Source of the DNA: Gordionus sp. m RMFG-2023
Taxonomy: Eukaryota > Nematomorpha > Gordioida > Chordodea > Parachordodidae
Reading direction: 5' to 3'
NCBI RefSeq assembly: GCF_954871325.1
Contig: NC_088775.1
Span: 22,483,561-22,547,560 of the forward strand
DNA: 64,000 nucleotides
This document shows positions 1 to 11,667 of the stretch, in pieces; the first letter of the stretch is position 1; every line of letters starts with the position of its first letter. The position numbers and the translations under genes are program-made. The notes beneath the pieces are model-generated. The model had not been told where the DNA came from, did no database searches, and saw nothing but the letters and a program-made list of their open reading frames with translations.

Positions 1-140
1 AAAAAATTAGGAAGGTCAAACTAAAATGAGAACATAAGAATTAAATTAAGATATAATCCGTAGAGATATATGTAGTGTTGAGTCAATATACTTGATTAAC
101 AGTAAAAAATTCTAAATCAATGAATGTTAATCTATTGATA

Positions 141-340
141 CAAAATTGCTCCAACTGAGCCGATTTTTAAAAACGGCTAACTCAATATTTTAGCTAGAAA
201 AAGCCTAAGTATCGAGATTTCGTTAATAGATGATTAAACCGTAGTGTCATCTATGAGCAAATCTTTAGATTTGCGTAATATTTTTCTAGATGAAATACTG
301 AGTCAGTCGTTTTAAAACTGACTCAAATGAAGCAATTTTG
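141..340. mobile_element. Miniature inverted-repeat element, copy 1
   Basis: The ends pair as CAAAATTGCT and AGCAATTTTG. Inside them are inverted GAGCCGATTTTTAAAAACGG and a degenerate copy of its complement. The core is shared with 49626-49848 and 61354-61575, though the outermost bases differ. Non-coding. Confidence 0.7.
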
Positions 341-763
341 CAGCATTTGTAACGTCCATGAATCACTTCAGAGCATGCCGTAAAAACATAACATGAAGTA
401 AATTGGAATTCAGAAATATTATTATGATATCACATGTGTAAAAATGAAATTATTAAATAATAAACAAATGATGCCTTATGAATTGTCAGTATTGCTCAAC
501 AATTTAATAACGGAAAATCCATGTTTATTCAGATAATGATATAAATGAGTTTTAAAATTCTTTTTATTTTACCTATTATCTTTCAGATTTATTATTATCA
601 AAGACCCACACACCTGGCGATGGATATAATTTAAAGTGGTCAAGAGAATCTAAATAAATATATAATGCGGGTCGATTTTTTAAAATATTTAAATTAAATT
701 AACCAATTCAAAAATAAGATGTAGATTATTTAAAATTTATTGACTTCCATATTTTCAATTGCC
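341..763. other. Intron 13 or 3' flank of OPA1, no feature
   Basis: AT-rich sequence between the miniature element and the nested hAT. I looked on the minus strand for the missing OPA1 C-terminal exon and saw none here or in 1-140. Confidence 0.5.
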
Positions 764-1239
764 CAGGGGCGGACTGGCGAAGCTCCAGCATCGTGGGCAA
801 TTTTTTTATAGCGGCCTCCTTATGAGGACTTCGTGTCCCATACTCCCATTTTGGAGACCTTCAGCCCGCTTTTGCCCGGCCTTCGGCTGGGTTCCCTTAA
901 ATAGCTTCTTCGAATTACATGATTTTTATTACTTCTTATTTTAGAAAATAAGTCCAAGCAATTTACATTTTTATTAAAAAAATAATATTATGAAACGATA
1001 ATCATTTATTCTATTTTAAAAAATTGCACATCTAAAATCATATTCATTGCACATATAAATTTTATATTAGATTTACAAAGATATTGCACTATATAAAATT
1101 ACTGCAATTATACAATATTGCACAGAGAATAAAATTGTTGCACTTATAAACAGGCACCGATCATATTGTAAATAGATATAAATAAGATTTAAATAAAAGA
1201 ATTAAGAGAATATATAATTTTTACGTTAATAAATCTCTC

Positions 1240-1420
1240 ATAACTTTGAACCTTTGCTTAAATAAAAAAGAATATCTTCTAGTTCAATCTGCGCTAATAG
1301 TTCTCGTTCAACTGGCATCGTTAATAACGCTTCTAATTTTTCTTGGCCTATATTAGCTCTCAACATTTTTTATAATTTTTAATTTACTAAATGTTCTCTT
1401 GCATTTAACTTGCATAAATG
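1240..1420 (-). pseudogene. hAT transposase C-terminus cut off by the foldback element
   Basis: On the minus strand it reads TFSKLKIIKN and, after a one-base shift, LRANIGQEKLEALLTMPVER. This is the hAT C-terminal dimerisation motif (family form: SFSKLKLIKNYLRS followed by ERL). It continues the transposase remnant found at 7550-10171. Confidence 0.78.
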
Positions 1421-1984
1421 ACGAAGTTAAAAAGAATTCATATGCCAAAAATAAATTAATGTATGCACTTGTATGTATTGCGTAATCGGCTTATTTTAGC
1501 CGACTACAAAACGGCTTAGCCGAGATTTTAGGTGGAAAAATCGGCTAAGCTTAAGGCTAAGCCTAATAATTGGCTAAGCCTAAAAATGGGCTAAGCCTAA
1601 AAATTGGCTAAAATAAATTAGTCAAAATTCTGCATCGATGCTTAGAATTAATTATTATTATTTATATTTAATGTAAATATTTTATTATTATCAACAAATA
1701 AACATGATATGATTTAATATTTTTTTAATAAATAAAATAATATGCTGCTATATTGAAAAAATGTAATATTCTTTTTAATATAATTTATTAGTGATTTTCA
1801 CAATCTTCTTTCTAAATGCATCTTTTATTGAGGAATTATATTGTAAATTTTATTAGATAAATAAACAATCTTTTAGGTGAAATCTTTTATCATTTTTTTT
1901 AAATTATCTATTATTATTAAATGAGGTGGATTTTATGAAACTTTTTTGATGTTATTTTATATGATCTTTTTAAGGATAATATTT

Positions 1985-2400
1985 TAATGTGACAATTGTC
2001 ATAATCGTTCTTTTATAAGTTTTTTAAATTTTTTTGAAGAAAGTATGTTAAAACAAGTATTAATAACATGTGTAAATATAAATTTAGTGAAGATGTACCA
2101 ATGAAAAGTGACAATTGTCATAATCGTTATTTTTAAAGTTTTTTATATTTTTTTGACGAAAATATGTTTAAATAAGTATTAATAACATGTGTAAATATAA
2201 ATTTAGTGAAGATGTACCAATGAAAAGTGACAATTGTCATAATCGTTATTTTTAAAGTTTTTTGAATTTTATTGACAAAGATATTTTAAAATAAGTATTG
2301 ATAACATGTTTTAATAAAAATTTAGTGAAGATGATGTACTCTAGATAAGCGACAATTGTAATAATCGTTATTTTTAAAGTTTTTTGATTTTTTTTGACGT
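1985..2400 (-). repeat. Tandem array, left foldback arm, 4 copies
   Basis: Four copies of the 119-bp unit, spaced 119-121 bp and opposite in orientation to the right arm. Each is marked by the palindrome GACAATTGTC (the last copy has GACAATTGTA) near 1991, 2110, 2229 and 2350. Confidence 0.88.
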
Positions 2401-2689
2401 GCATCGATATTGATTTTAAAATAGAAAAAAAAGTTTACCCAAATTTTAAACAAGATTGTCTGGTGAAAATTTGTAAAAAAATAATAATTTCTAACTTAGG
2501 ATTAGATATTATGATATAAATTTTGCATATTAATTTCTGACCCGATGAACGGATGTAATAAAATGCCAATTTGCTCCTGTTTTTGGGGAAGAATCTATTA
2601 TTACCATATGTTTTTTCTATGGCATATACTCAGGCAATTTTAATTTTACAATCTATATTTTTACCCATTTACATCAAAGAAATTTTAAA

Positions 2690-5015
2690 AATAAGATTAT
2701 GACAATTGTCACTTTTCTATGGTACATCTTCACTAAATTTTTATTTAAACATGTTATTATTACTAATTTTAACATATTTTCGTCAACAAAAATCCAAAAA
2801 CTTAAAAAATAATGATTATGACAATTGTCGCTTATCTAGAGTACATCTTCACTAAATTTTTATTTAAACATGTTATCAATACTTATATTTTCGTCAAAAA
2901 AATTCAAAAAACTTTAAGAATAACGATTATGACAATTGTCACTTTTCATTGGTACATCTTCACTAAATTTATATTTACACATGTTATTAATACTTATTTT
3001 AACATATTTTCGTCAAAAAAATTCAAAAAACTTTAAAAATAACGATTATGACAATTGTCACTTTTCATTGTCTTCATTAAATTTATATTTACACATGTTA
3101 TTAATACTTATTTTAACATATTTTCGCTAAGAAAATTCAAAAAACTTTAAAAATAACCATTATGACAATGTCAATTTTCTATGGTACATCTTCACTAAAT
3201 TTTATTTAAACATGTTATCAATACTTATTTTAACATATTTTCTTCAAAAAAATTCAAAAAACTTATAAAATAATGATTATGGCAATTGTCACTTTTCTAT
3301 GGTACATTTTCACTAAACATGTTTTTAATACTTATTTTAACATATTTTCTTCAAAAAAATTCAAAAAACTTATAAAATAACGATTATGACAATTGTCACT
3401 TTTCTATGGTACATCTTCACTAAATTTTTATTTACACATGTTATTAATATTTATTTTGTCGTCAAAAAAATTCAAAAACTTATAAAATAACGGTTATGAC
3501 AATTGTCACTTTTCTATGGTACATCTTCACTAAATTTTTATTTAAACATGTTTTTAATACTTATTTTAACATATTTTCTTCAAAAAACTTATAAAATAAC
3601 GATTATGACAATTGTCACTTTTCTATGGTACATCTTCACTAAATTTTTATTTAAACATGTTTTTAATACTTATTTTAACATATTTTCGTCAAAAAAATTC
3701 AAATAACTTTAAAAATAACGATTATGACAATGTCAATTTTCTATGGTACATCTTCACTAAATTTTATTTAAACATGTTATCAATACTTATTTTAACATAT
3801 TTTCTTCAAAAAAATTCAAAAAACTTATAAAATAACGGTTATGACAATTGTCACTTTTCTATGGTACATCTTCACTAAATTTTTATTTAAACATGTTTTT
3901 AATACTTATTTTAATATATTTTCTTCAAAAAAATTCAAAAAACTTATAAAATAACGATTATGACAATTGTCACTTTTCTATGGTACATCTTCACTAAATT
4001 TTTATTTAAACATGTTTTTAATACTTATTTTAATATGTTTTCTTCAAAAAAATTCAAAAAACTTATAAAATAACGATTATGACAATTGTCACTTTTCTAT
4101 GGTACATCTTCACTAAATTTTTATTTAAACATGTTTTTAATACTTATTTTAACATATTTTCTTCAAAAAATTCAAAAAACTTATAAAATAACGATTATGA
4201 CAATTGTCACTTTTCTATAATACATCTTCACTAAATTTTTATTTAAACATGTTTAATACTTAATTTAACATATTTTCTTCAAAAAAATTCAAAAAACTTA
4301 TAAAATAACGATTATGACAATTGTCACTTTTCTATGGTACATCTTAATTAAATTTTTATTTAAACATGTTTTTAATACTTAATTTAACATATTTTCTTCA
4401 AAAAAATTCAAAAACTGATAAAATAAGAATTATGACAATTGTCACTTTTCTATGGTACATCTTCACTAAATTTTTATTTAAACATGTTTTTAATACTTAA
4501 TTTAACATATTTTCTTCAAAAAAATTCAAAAACTGATAAAATAAGAATTATGACAATTGTCACTTTTCTATGGTACATCTTCACTAAATTTTTATTTAAA
4601 CATGTTTTTAATACTTATTTTAACATATTTTCTTCAAAAAAATTTAAAAAACTTATAAAATAACGATTATGACAATTGTCACTTTTCTATGGTACATCTT
4701 CACTAAATTTTTATTTAAACATCTTATTAATACTTATTTTAACATATTTTCTTCAAAAAAATTCAAAAAACTTATAAAATAACGATTATGACAATTGTCA
4801 ATTTTCTATGGTACATCTTCACTAAATTTTTATTTAAACATGTTATTAATACTTATTTTAACATATTGTAGTCAAAAAAAATAACGATTATGACAATTGT
4901 CACTTTTCATTGGTACATCTTCACTAAATTTATATTTACACATGTTATTAATACTTATTTTAACCTATTTTCTTCAAAAAACTTATAAAATAACGATTAT
5001 GACAATTGTCACATT
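2690..5015 (+). repeat. Tandem array, right foldback arm, about 21 copies
   Basis: About 21 head-to-tail units, mostly 119 bp with shorter 107-112 bp variants. Each carries ATTATGACAATTGTCAC and TGGTACATCTTCACTAAAT. Two units have the contracted form GACAATGTC. Short open frames through the array are by-products of the repeat and not genes. Confidence 0.92.
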
Positions 5016-5589
5016 AAAATATTATCCTTAAAAAGATCATATAAAATCTTCAAAAAAGTTTCATAAAATCCACCTCATTTAATAATAAATAGATAATTTT
5101 AAAAAAATGATAAAAAAAATGATAAAAGATTTCACCTAAAAGATTGTTTATTTATCTAATAAAATTTACAATATAATTCCTCAATAAAAGATGCATTTGC
5201 AAAGAAGATTGCTAAAATCACTAATAAATTATATTAAAAAGAATATTACATTTTTACAATATAGCAGCTAGAGAACTGCACGGGCTGTCCGACATTAAAA
5301 AAATAATTACTCGGGCTCGGGTAGGGTTGTACAAACTGTCCGACCCGAAAATAAATAATAATATTAATATCTCAAATAGTCAATATAATTTATAATATTA
5401 ATTATAAAATCATATTATTTAATATTTATCACATTTTAGGATTAAAATGTCAATCATATTAACATGTCATGTCATTATTAATTATTATTTTATAAACCTA
5501 ACAACCGGATACCAAACTATTTTATCACTAAATTGTGTGTTTCCCGTGAATTACAAGATAAGACATATTTTATGTACTAAAGATAAGTT

Positions 5590-6091
5590 TTATTCATTAT
5601 TTATTATTTATCTAGCCTATACATTGTCTTTTTTAACATTTGTTTTAGAAATTAAAAAATATTATATAAAATTGGTAATGATATTCTAAGTTACATTTAT
5701 ATATAAAATATAATCTTTACTTATTTCGTTTTGGTATTATTATTTTTTTATCTATCTACCTTAATATGAGTTGTAAATTTTCCAGCTAATTTTGGTTGTC
5801 AATATTTTAAAATATAGCAGAAAAAAAATAGGAAATTAATACAAGATTCTCAAAGAAAATAAGATGTATACTGTGATATGTAAAATTTAAAACATGAATA
5901 TTAAAAAGAATCTGTATCTGTATCTTTTGTCAAGAAAATATAAAGGATACAAGATTCTTTTCAGAATTAAGGATCTTAGATACAGATATTAGTATCTTAT
6001 TAAAAATGTCAAAATATACTGAGTACAAGATATAAAGGGATCTTGTATCATGTATCTTAGATACAAGTATTCACAGTACTGCCCAACTCTG
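5590..6091 (-). mobile_element. Fragment of a second hAT family
   Basis: Ends GTACTGCCCAACTCTG at 6091. In inverted orientation it matches the left 550-600 bp of the hAT at 41318-42935, including the repeated GATACAAGTAT-type stretches and the TCTAGCC and TGTCTTTTTTAAC blocks. No second terminus was found, so it looks like a truncated copy. Confidence 0.65.
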
Positions 6092-6173
6092 TTTATTTCA
6101 ATCTAATTGATTAAAGTCATTTTAAATATTTTTTTTAGATTTTAGACACAGCCATATAAAAAAAATTATCTCA

Positions 6174-6846
6174 ATGGATGCAAAATTAAAAAGAATTGGT
6201 GAAAAGATTAAGACAAAAGAGTATGAAGTAAGGGAGAATCTTAATGGAAAATCCGATGTATGGAAGAAATTTTCATTTATATATGATGAAAATAAAGAAA
6301 AACTTAATTATGTCATTTGTATTATATGCAAATTTATTTATGTATATAATTCAATAACAACAGGTTAGATATTTATACATAAAATATGATCTTATAAAAT
6401 TATTTTAGGCACAAATCAACTTTAAAAGACATAAATGTGTATATACAAGTACAACAGCAGAGAGTAAAAAGACACAATTAACAATTGATAGTCTTTTTGG
6501 TACTGATCCGAAAAAACTCAAAAGTTGTACAAAATTGAAAAAAGAGTGCACAAAGGTGCTTACTAAGTTTTGTAGACGTGATTTGAGATCATTTGATACA
6601 ATTCATGGGGAAGGCTTTGTTAATTGTTGCCAATATTTTGCCAAAAGTATTTTAGCTCTTAAATTCCTGGCTATCCCTGCTTCGCCGGCTAGCAGTGAAA
6701 GGGCGTTTTCAGCTGCTGGTAGGGTCTTTGAGGAGAGAAGGACTCGTTTAAAGCCAGATAAACTGGACACCTCTTTATTTATATATCATAATTATTCACT
6801 TTGTGATAATTTTGATAATGATATTGATGAGGTCAATATAATATAA
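6174..6846 (+). pseudogene. Internally deleted BED-finger hAT transposase
   Basis: Exon 1 (6174-6363) encodes a BED-type finger start (SDVWKKFSF, then CIIC). A 45-bp intron (6364-6408, GTTAGA to TTTTAG) follows, after which the partner His/Cys (RHKC) is read one base out of frame. The text then jumps from LTIDSLFGTDP through FCRRDLRSFDTIHGEG straight to the C-terminal dimerisation motif SPASSERAFSAAGRVFEERR at about 6690-6750, so most of the catalytic core is missing. The product would be about 200 residues rather than 600-700. It could not catalyse transposition but could still bind DNA or dimerise. Confidence 0.82.
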
Positions 6847-7549
6847 TATGTTCATTATATTTTTTATATATTTATTATTATATCATATCTATATTTGCAT
6901 AAATGATGTTTATTGTATTTATATAATCGTTATAATTTTTAAATTCGCTTGTATATTAATCGTTTTATAATATTTTTTACAAATTTAATAAAGTGCAACT
7001 TAATATATATCTTGAATAGATTATGGCCGTCAAATAAACTTTTATTTAAGGTGGCTGAACTGAATAAATACACATAAATTTTTTTTGGTTATTATAATAT
7101 TAAAACTTAAATTGCAAAATTTTATTCGGGTCGGGTTGGACTAAAAAATGTGTGCTCGGGCTCGGACAAAAAAATTTTTTAAATTCGGGCTCGGGTCGGG
7201 CTCGGGTTGCGAAAAAATTACTTTGCAGTTCTCTAATAGCAGCATATTATTTTTTTTATTAAAAAAACATCAAATAAATAAATTTATTTTCATTTCAAAA
7301 TATAGTAATATAAATAAAAAATATTAAATCATATCATGTTTATTTGTTGATAATAATTAAATATTTACATTAAATATAAATAAAATAAATTATTTTACTA
7401 AAATAAATAAATAATAATTAATACTGCAGAATTTTGACTAATTTAATTTTAGCAGATTTATATAGGCTTAGCCGATTTTTAGGCTTAGCTGATTTTTAGG
7501 CTTAGGCGTAGTTTTTAGCCGATTACGCAACACTACTTGTATGCATATT

Positions 7550-10171
7550 CTATCTTTTAAGAATTTCATACAGGCATATTAAACAATTGTTACATTTATT
7601 ATCACACTCTGAGTTATTATCATATCGTAATATTCCAACTTCTTCATATAACTTCTCACTTGTACATACGATATCATAGTCCGTTTCACTTAATTCTGCT
7701 ATTAAATCTTTGAATACACTGGCAAATGAACACAATTCGTTACGTAATTTAAATATATTTGCCAAATGTGCCAGTTTTTCCAAAACCTTTTCAGAAATAC
7801 CTTTACTATTTATTTCATCAAAATGCTTTGGATGCAAATATTGCACATTCAAAATAAGCTCTCTATTCGCATAAAACCGTACAAGCTATTTATAATTTGA
7901 TCAATTACAGGACGAAATGCTTCGACTCTATAAATCAATCGATTCTTAAGGACGTTCATGCCTTCGTTCCTATATATTTTCTTCACTCGTCCTATTCAAT
8001 TTTTTGGCAGAGCATTCTGTACCCAGATACTCTTAGGGAGCTTTAAATATGAAAGTGTTTCATTTAAATTAAAAGCCATTTTTATTGCTTTATTTTGAAT
8101 CGAAGTAATAGTTATCGATAATACAGAAGACTTAGCATCTTCTATCATTTTCCATGCTGACAAAATATCTAAATTTTTAGTTTGAAGATATAATTACAGT
8201 GGCCCCATTATTTCAAAAATTTCCAAATATATTATTATTATAGCTGTACATAGTCTTAAATTTATATAAATTATCGATTAAAGACTGCTTCTGATGAGGT
8301 TTTTGTCTCAAATGATTTATTATCTATAGCAAGCTCTCATTACCATTTAGCAATCTAAGGGCTTTTTCACGTGCCCACCACCTTGTCTCACCTATTTTTT
8401 GCAGCCTTCTCAACTTATTTTGGCCAGATGAATTATTCTGTTTCACTCAAGTATGCATCCTTTTATATGATTCACTAAAGAAAGTTGCTAGTCTGTTCAA
8501 TAATCCAAATAAATTTTTGCCTTCAATATTATCGCATGAATCACATATACATAGATTTAATATGTGACTAACACCAAATATAAAAAACTACCTGGAGCCT
8601 CTAGTCTAATAAGAGCATGCAACCCAACAAATTCACCCCGCATATTTGCAGCACCATCAAATGATTCTCCAATTATATTTGTCATTTGAATTTCATGTTT
8701 TAAAAAGCATTCACTCAAGATATCAAAGAATCCTTTACCAAAAGATTTTGTAACTTTTGCAACTGCGAAAAGCCTTTCTGTTGTTTTGCCATTATATATG
8801 TATCGTAGGCAAATGGTTTCTTGATCATAAACAATAATGTCTTGAGTACTATCCATTTGCAAACTAAACCGTTTGTTACTAATCTCCTTTTTTATTAAAT
8901 TCCTGATTTGATCAAGAAAAATATCAATAACTTTGTAAACAGTTGTTTTTAACAAGGTTATGAGAGAACTTCTTTCCTTCAATATTCATTTGTCAGAGAG
9001 TTTAAGCTTTTCTTTTCTATGTTTGATCTTTAAAATAGCCTTCTCTAAACGATCTCTGAGTATTTGATCATTCTTTGATATAATAAGAATCTTTTTAAGA
9101 AATTCCCATGATTCAAATTTTTATCTTCAAAGTGGCTAAGTGTTTAAGTAGCATTTGATCCTCCGTAGGTTAAAAACTTTATTATCTCGTATATATGTTT
9201 TATTATGTGGAAATTGTTATAAATTTGTCGATTTTTTTCATTTAATATTTTAACACTACTTGAATTATCAAATGACTTGTTTTTTGATGCTCTGAGGTAG
9301 GCCTAGACTGTACTAATATGTACTCTTGAATCTTCATGTATTTTAATTAGAATGCATATGTCGAAAATTTGTTGAGTCTGATGTGAAAGTGTTTTCGCAT
9401 ACTGTAAATTCCAGGTAGATTGAGCAGTAAACAGTTTTGGCTTTATTGCATATTAGTTTAATTGTAATTTTCTAGGCATTTTTTCACTCATAATATAATT
9501 TATCATATTACTATTTATTGGTTGTATTGGATATTAGATTAAAAATGTAAGTTTTTAAGGTATAGCTGTTAATTGCAACTTAAAAATTTTATGTGTATGT
9601 GTATCCAATTCTGAAAGAGATACCCTGAATCGATTTTGGCTTATCTGGGAAGGAGCTCTTTAAAAGATAAGATGATGAAATTATTACAGATGAATGTAAC
9701 GTAAATAATCCTATACATGGTGAAATTGTTTCCGATATCAATAATCCACTTTATGTAATATCTGAAGACATTATTGATGTAGTTGCTTCTAACAAGTGTG
9801 AGGATATTAAGGATGGAATTGCTATAATTGTAGATAATGTATTTTTAGAGTATGAATGATTTATCTGCTGTAATGGTGGATAATATAGTTTTAAGTGGGT
9901 GTGGCAATTATTAAACTAATGCAATAATAAATGAAGATGTTGCAGAAAATGTAGTTGTTTCAGATAGATACGAACGGGAGGCAGTTGTTGATATTCCTAA
10001 AAAAATAGTTTTGTTACATGAAGTAATAGTATTAGAAATATCTGGTATTGATTTATCAAAGAAAGATAATTTAAGTTGTTTTGGATCAGCAGCTGCTTTG
10101 AGACCAGTAGCATTTTTTTCTCTAAATTTTTTAGCTCCACCTTTAAATTTCCTTTTGGCATTTCCATGCAT
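7550..10171 (-). pseudogene. hAT transposase remnant, N-terminal and central parts
   Basis: The N-terminus at 10171 is basic (MHGNAKRKFKGGAKK) and leads into KQLKLSFF, typical of zinc-finger/ZMYM-like hAT transposases. The RNase H-like core lies at 8982-8557: FSLQMDSTQDI has the first catalytic Asp context, and GESFDGAANMRGE is the family's second motif. A helical region follows at 7852-7550. The frame is broken in several places and the gene is cut at about 7540 by the foldback insertion. It is inactive. Confidence 0.8.
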
Positions 10172-11205
10172 GATATTTAAAAATATATCAATTTAACCAA
10201 AAATAATATATTGTGTAGACTACCCATGGTAAATATAAACAAGGTAAAATTAAATTTAATATAATTTATAAAGAATTGTATTTTAATATAAGACAATAAA
10301 GTCATAATGTTAGGTTATACTTTCATAAGATGATGCATAAAAAAAAATTAACTATTATTAATTTATAACTTAAGGCTAAAAAAATATCTCAAGATGTGAA
10401 CTGGAAATTCAAATAAAATACATATTTCAATTGCATATTTTTATGAAAATCTGATGAACCAACCAGTAATAATAAAAAAAACATCACTATTTATGGGTTA
10501 TGAAATATGAATAAGTTGTTTACTTTTGACTTTTTACATACATTTCAATTCAATTATTATATAAATAAGTGTAAAAATAGCTATATAAAGTTGATTATTA
10601 TATTTGGTTTGTACAATAAATTTTACTGAAAATTTTTGCAAATGAGAAGTAAATTGTTGTAATCATTAGGTATTTTAACTATTTGTGTTCGTTAAGTTAG
10701 TAATAATATAACATAAATTAACAATCAATTAATTAATATTAAAAAGAAACATTAGAAAATCAAATTGATGAAAAATTATTTCATTAAAATTATTATACCT
10801 GGGTTTTATTTAATTTCAATGAATTAAGAACAAGAAATACAATCACAAATGTTGGCTATATTATTCCTAAAATAAATCAATATATTAATCAAATTTAGCT
10901 TTCAATCTACTCAAACTCAAACGGAAGCGTTTTAACTTGATTTAAAAAAAAACAAAAAAAAGCATGTGGTAATGATGTTTAGCGTCAAGCGACGTTATTG
11001 ATATTTAAAAGGAATGTGATATCCAAATAATAACGATATTATTAAAAATAAATAAATGATAAGAAAAAATAATGTGAACATAATAAATTTTTTTTTAAAT
11101 CGGCCTCTTTTTTGATATTTTCCTCTGATCGGCCTCAAAAATCAACATTTTCTCGCGGCCTCGTGGGCAAAATGCCCATCTGATATTATGGCCAGTCCGC
11201 CCCTG

Positions 11206-11477
11206 CAATTGCCCGCAATATTTACAAAATTACTTAAAATTACATTATAAAATTCGAATAGAAGGCGGGCCAAAAAAAATATTTATTTAAAAAATGGGCC
11301 TTGATAAGAATTTTTCTTAACCTGGACTTTAAAATCGTATCTCTGCAGGTCTCCAAAATTGTTTATATTTATAGTTCATTTATTTTTTCAAATTATCAAT
11401 TTTAAAAGTTCTTACAATACAATGTTAAATATATATAAGCATACAAAATATTAAAAAGTAATGTAGTCGGGGTTTAC
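11206..11477. other. Unoccupied part of OPA1 intron 13
   Basis: Target duplication CAATTGCC followed by AT-rich intron up to the exon 13 donor. No further exon is visible. Confidence 0.6.
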
Positions 11478-11667
11478 TTGTTGTCTTAAAAAATGAGTTG
11501 TTGATTGCAGCATTTTATAGATACGCCAAAATAAAACGACATCGTCACAATGAAAAACTGTTAATTTATTATTATCTATATTCTTGCTAAGGCTTTGCTG
11601 TTGATAATAATAAAACGCTTTTTTGCATTCCTTCGCATTTTGTAATGACTCTTGTAAGAAATGTTTT
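11478..11667 (-). CDS. OPA1: OPA1 exon 13, last one visible
   Basis: Reads [20 protein letters not shown], then [16 protein letters not shown] and HFLRQQ, aligning with human RRHFLKTAL and [13 protein letters not shown] to TLRQQ. It ends in phase 0 at donor CAA|GTAAAC. No exon for the terminal coiled-coil part of the effector domain was found between here and position 1. Confidence 0.92.

Larger units (their letters stand above)
5269..7235 (+). mobile_element. hAT (Ac-like) element inside the foldback element
   Basis: Perfect 11-bp inverted ends TAGAGAACTGC and GCAGTTCTCTA, flanked by ATAGCAGC at 5261-5268 and 7236-7243. Subterminal CTCGGGCTCGGG stretches lie at both ends. It holds an internally deleted transposase (6174-6846) and a fragment of another hAT family (about 5590-6091). 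It is the youngest layer of the nest. Confidence 0.93.
1476..7534. mobile_element. Foldback-type element with repeat-filled inverted arms
   Basis: The ends are inverted around GCGTAATCGGCT, and 9-bp ACTTGTATG duplications lie at 1467-1475 and 7535-7543. The arms (about 1476-2400 and 2690-7534 less the nested hAT) are complementary. They start with GGCTAAGCC-rich stretches, pass through about 350 bp of matching AT-rich sequence, and end in 119-bp tandem repeats. Repeat-filled arms and a 9-bp duplication are the hallmarks of Foldback elements, which are tied to the MULE superfamily. No transposase is visible, so it must have moved in trans. Confidence 0.85.
764..11205 (-). mobile_element. Large hAT transposon interrupted by nested elements
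   Basis: The termini are CAGGGGCGGACTGGC at 764 and its exact complement ending at 11205. Both are flanked by the 8-bp duplication CAATTGCC (756-763 and 11206-11213), as expected for hAT. Minus-strand transposase pieces start near 10171 and resume at 1420-1240 beyond the inserted foldback element. Without the insertion the element would be about 4.4 kb. It lies in OPA1 intron 13, in the same orientation as the gene. Confidence 0.93.

Noticed and set aside
759-944. 61-codon open frame at the left hAT terminus.
   Set aside because: Overlaps the terminal inverted repeat; no similarity to transposase or any family.
2812-4663. Several open frames of 64-74 codons with similar proteins (MTIV...WYIFTKF).
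   Set aside because: They are readings of the 119-bp tandem repeat in successive frames; no codon-level constraint and no family.
2690-5015. Regularly spaced repeats suggestive of a CRISPR array.
   Set aside because: The whole 119-bp unit is repeated with no unique spacers, and it forms the arms of a foldback transposon in a eukaryotic genome.
5447-5689. 80-codon hydrophobic open frame.
   Set aside because: Lies in non-coding sequence shared with another hAT and is AT-driven; the hydrophobicity follows from T-rich codons.
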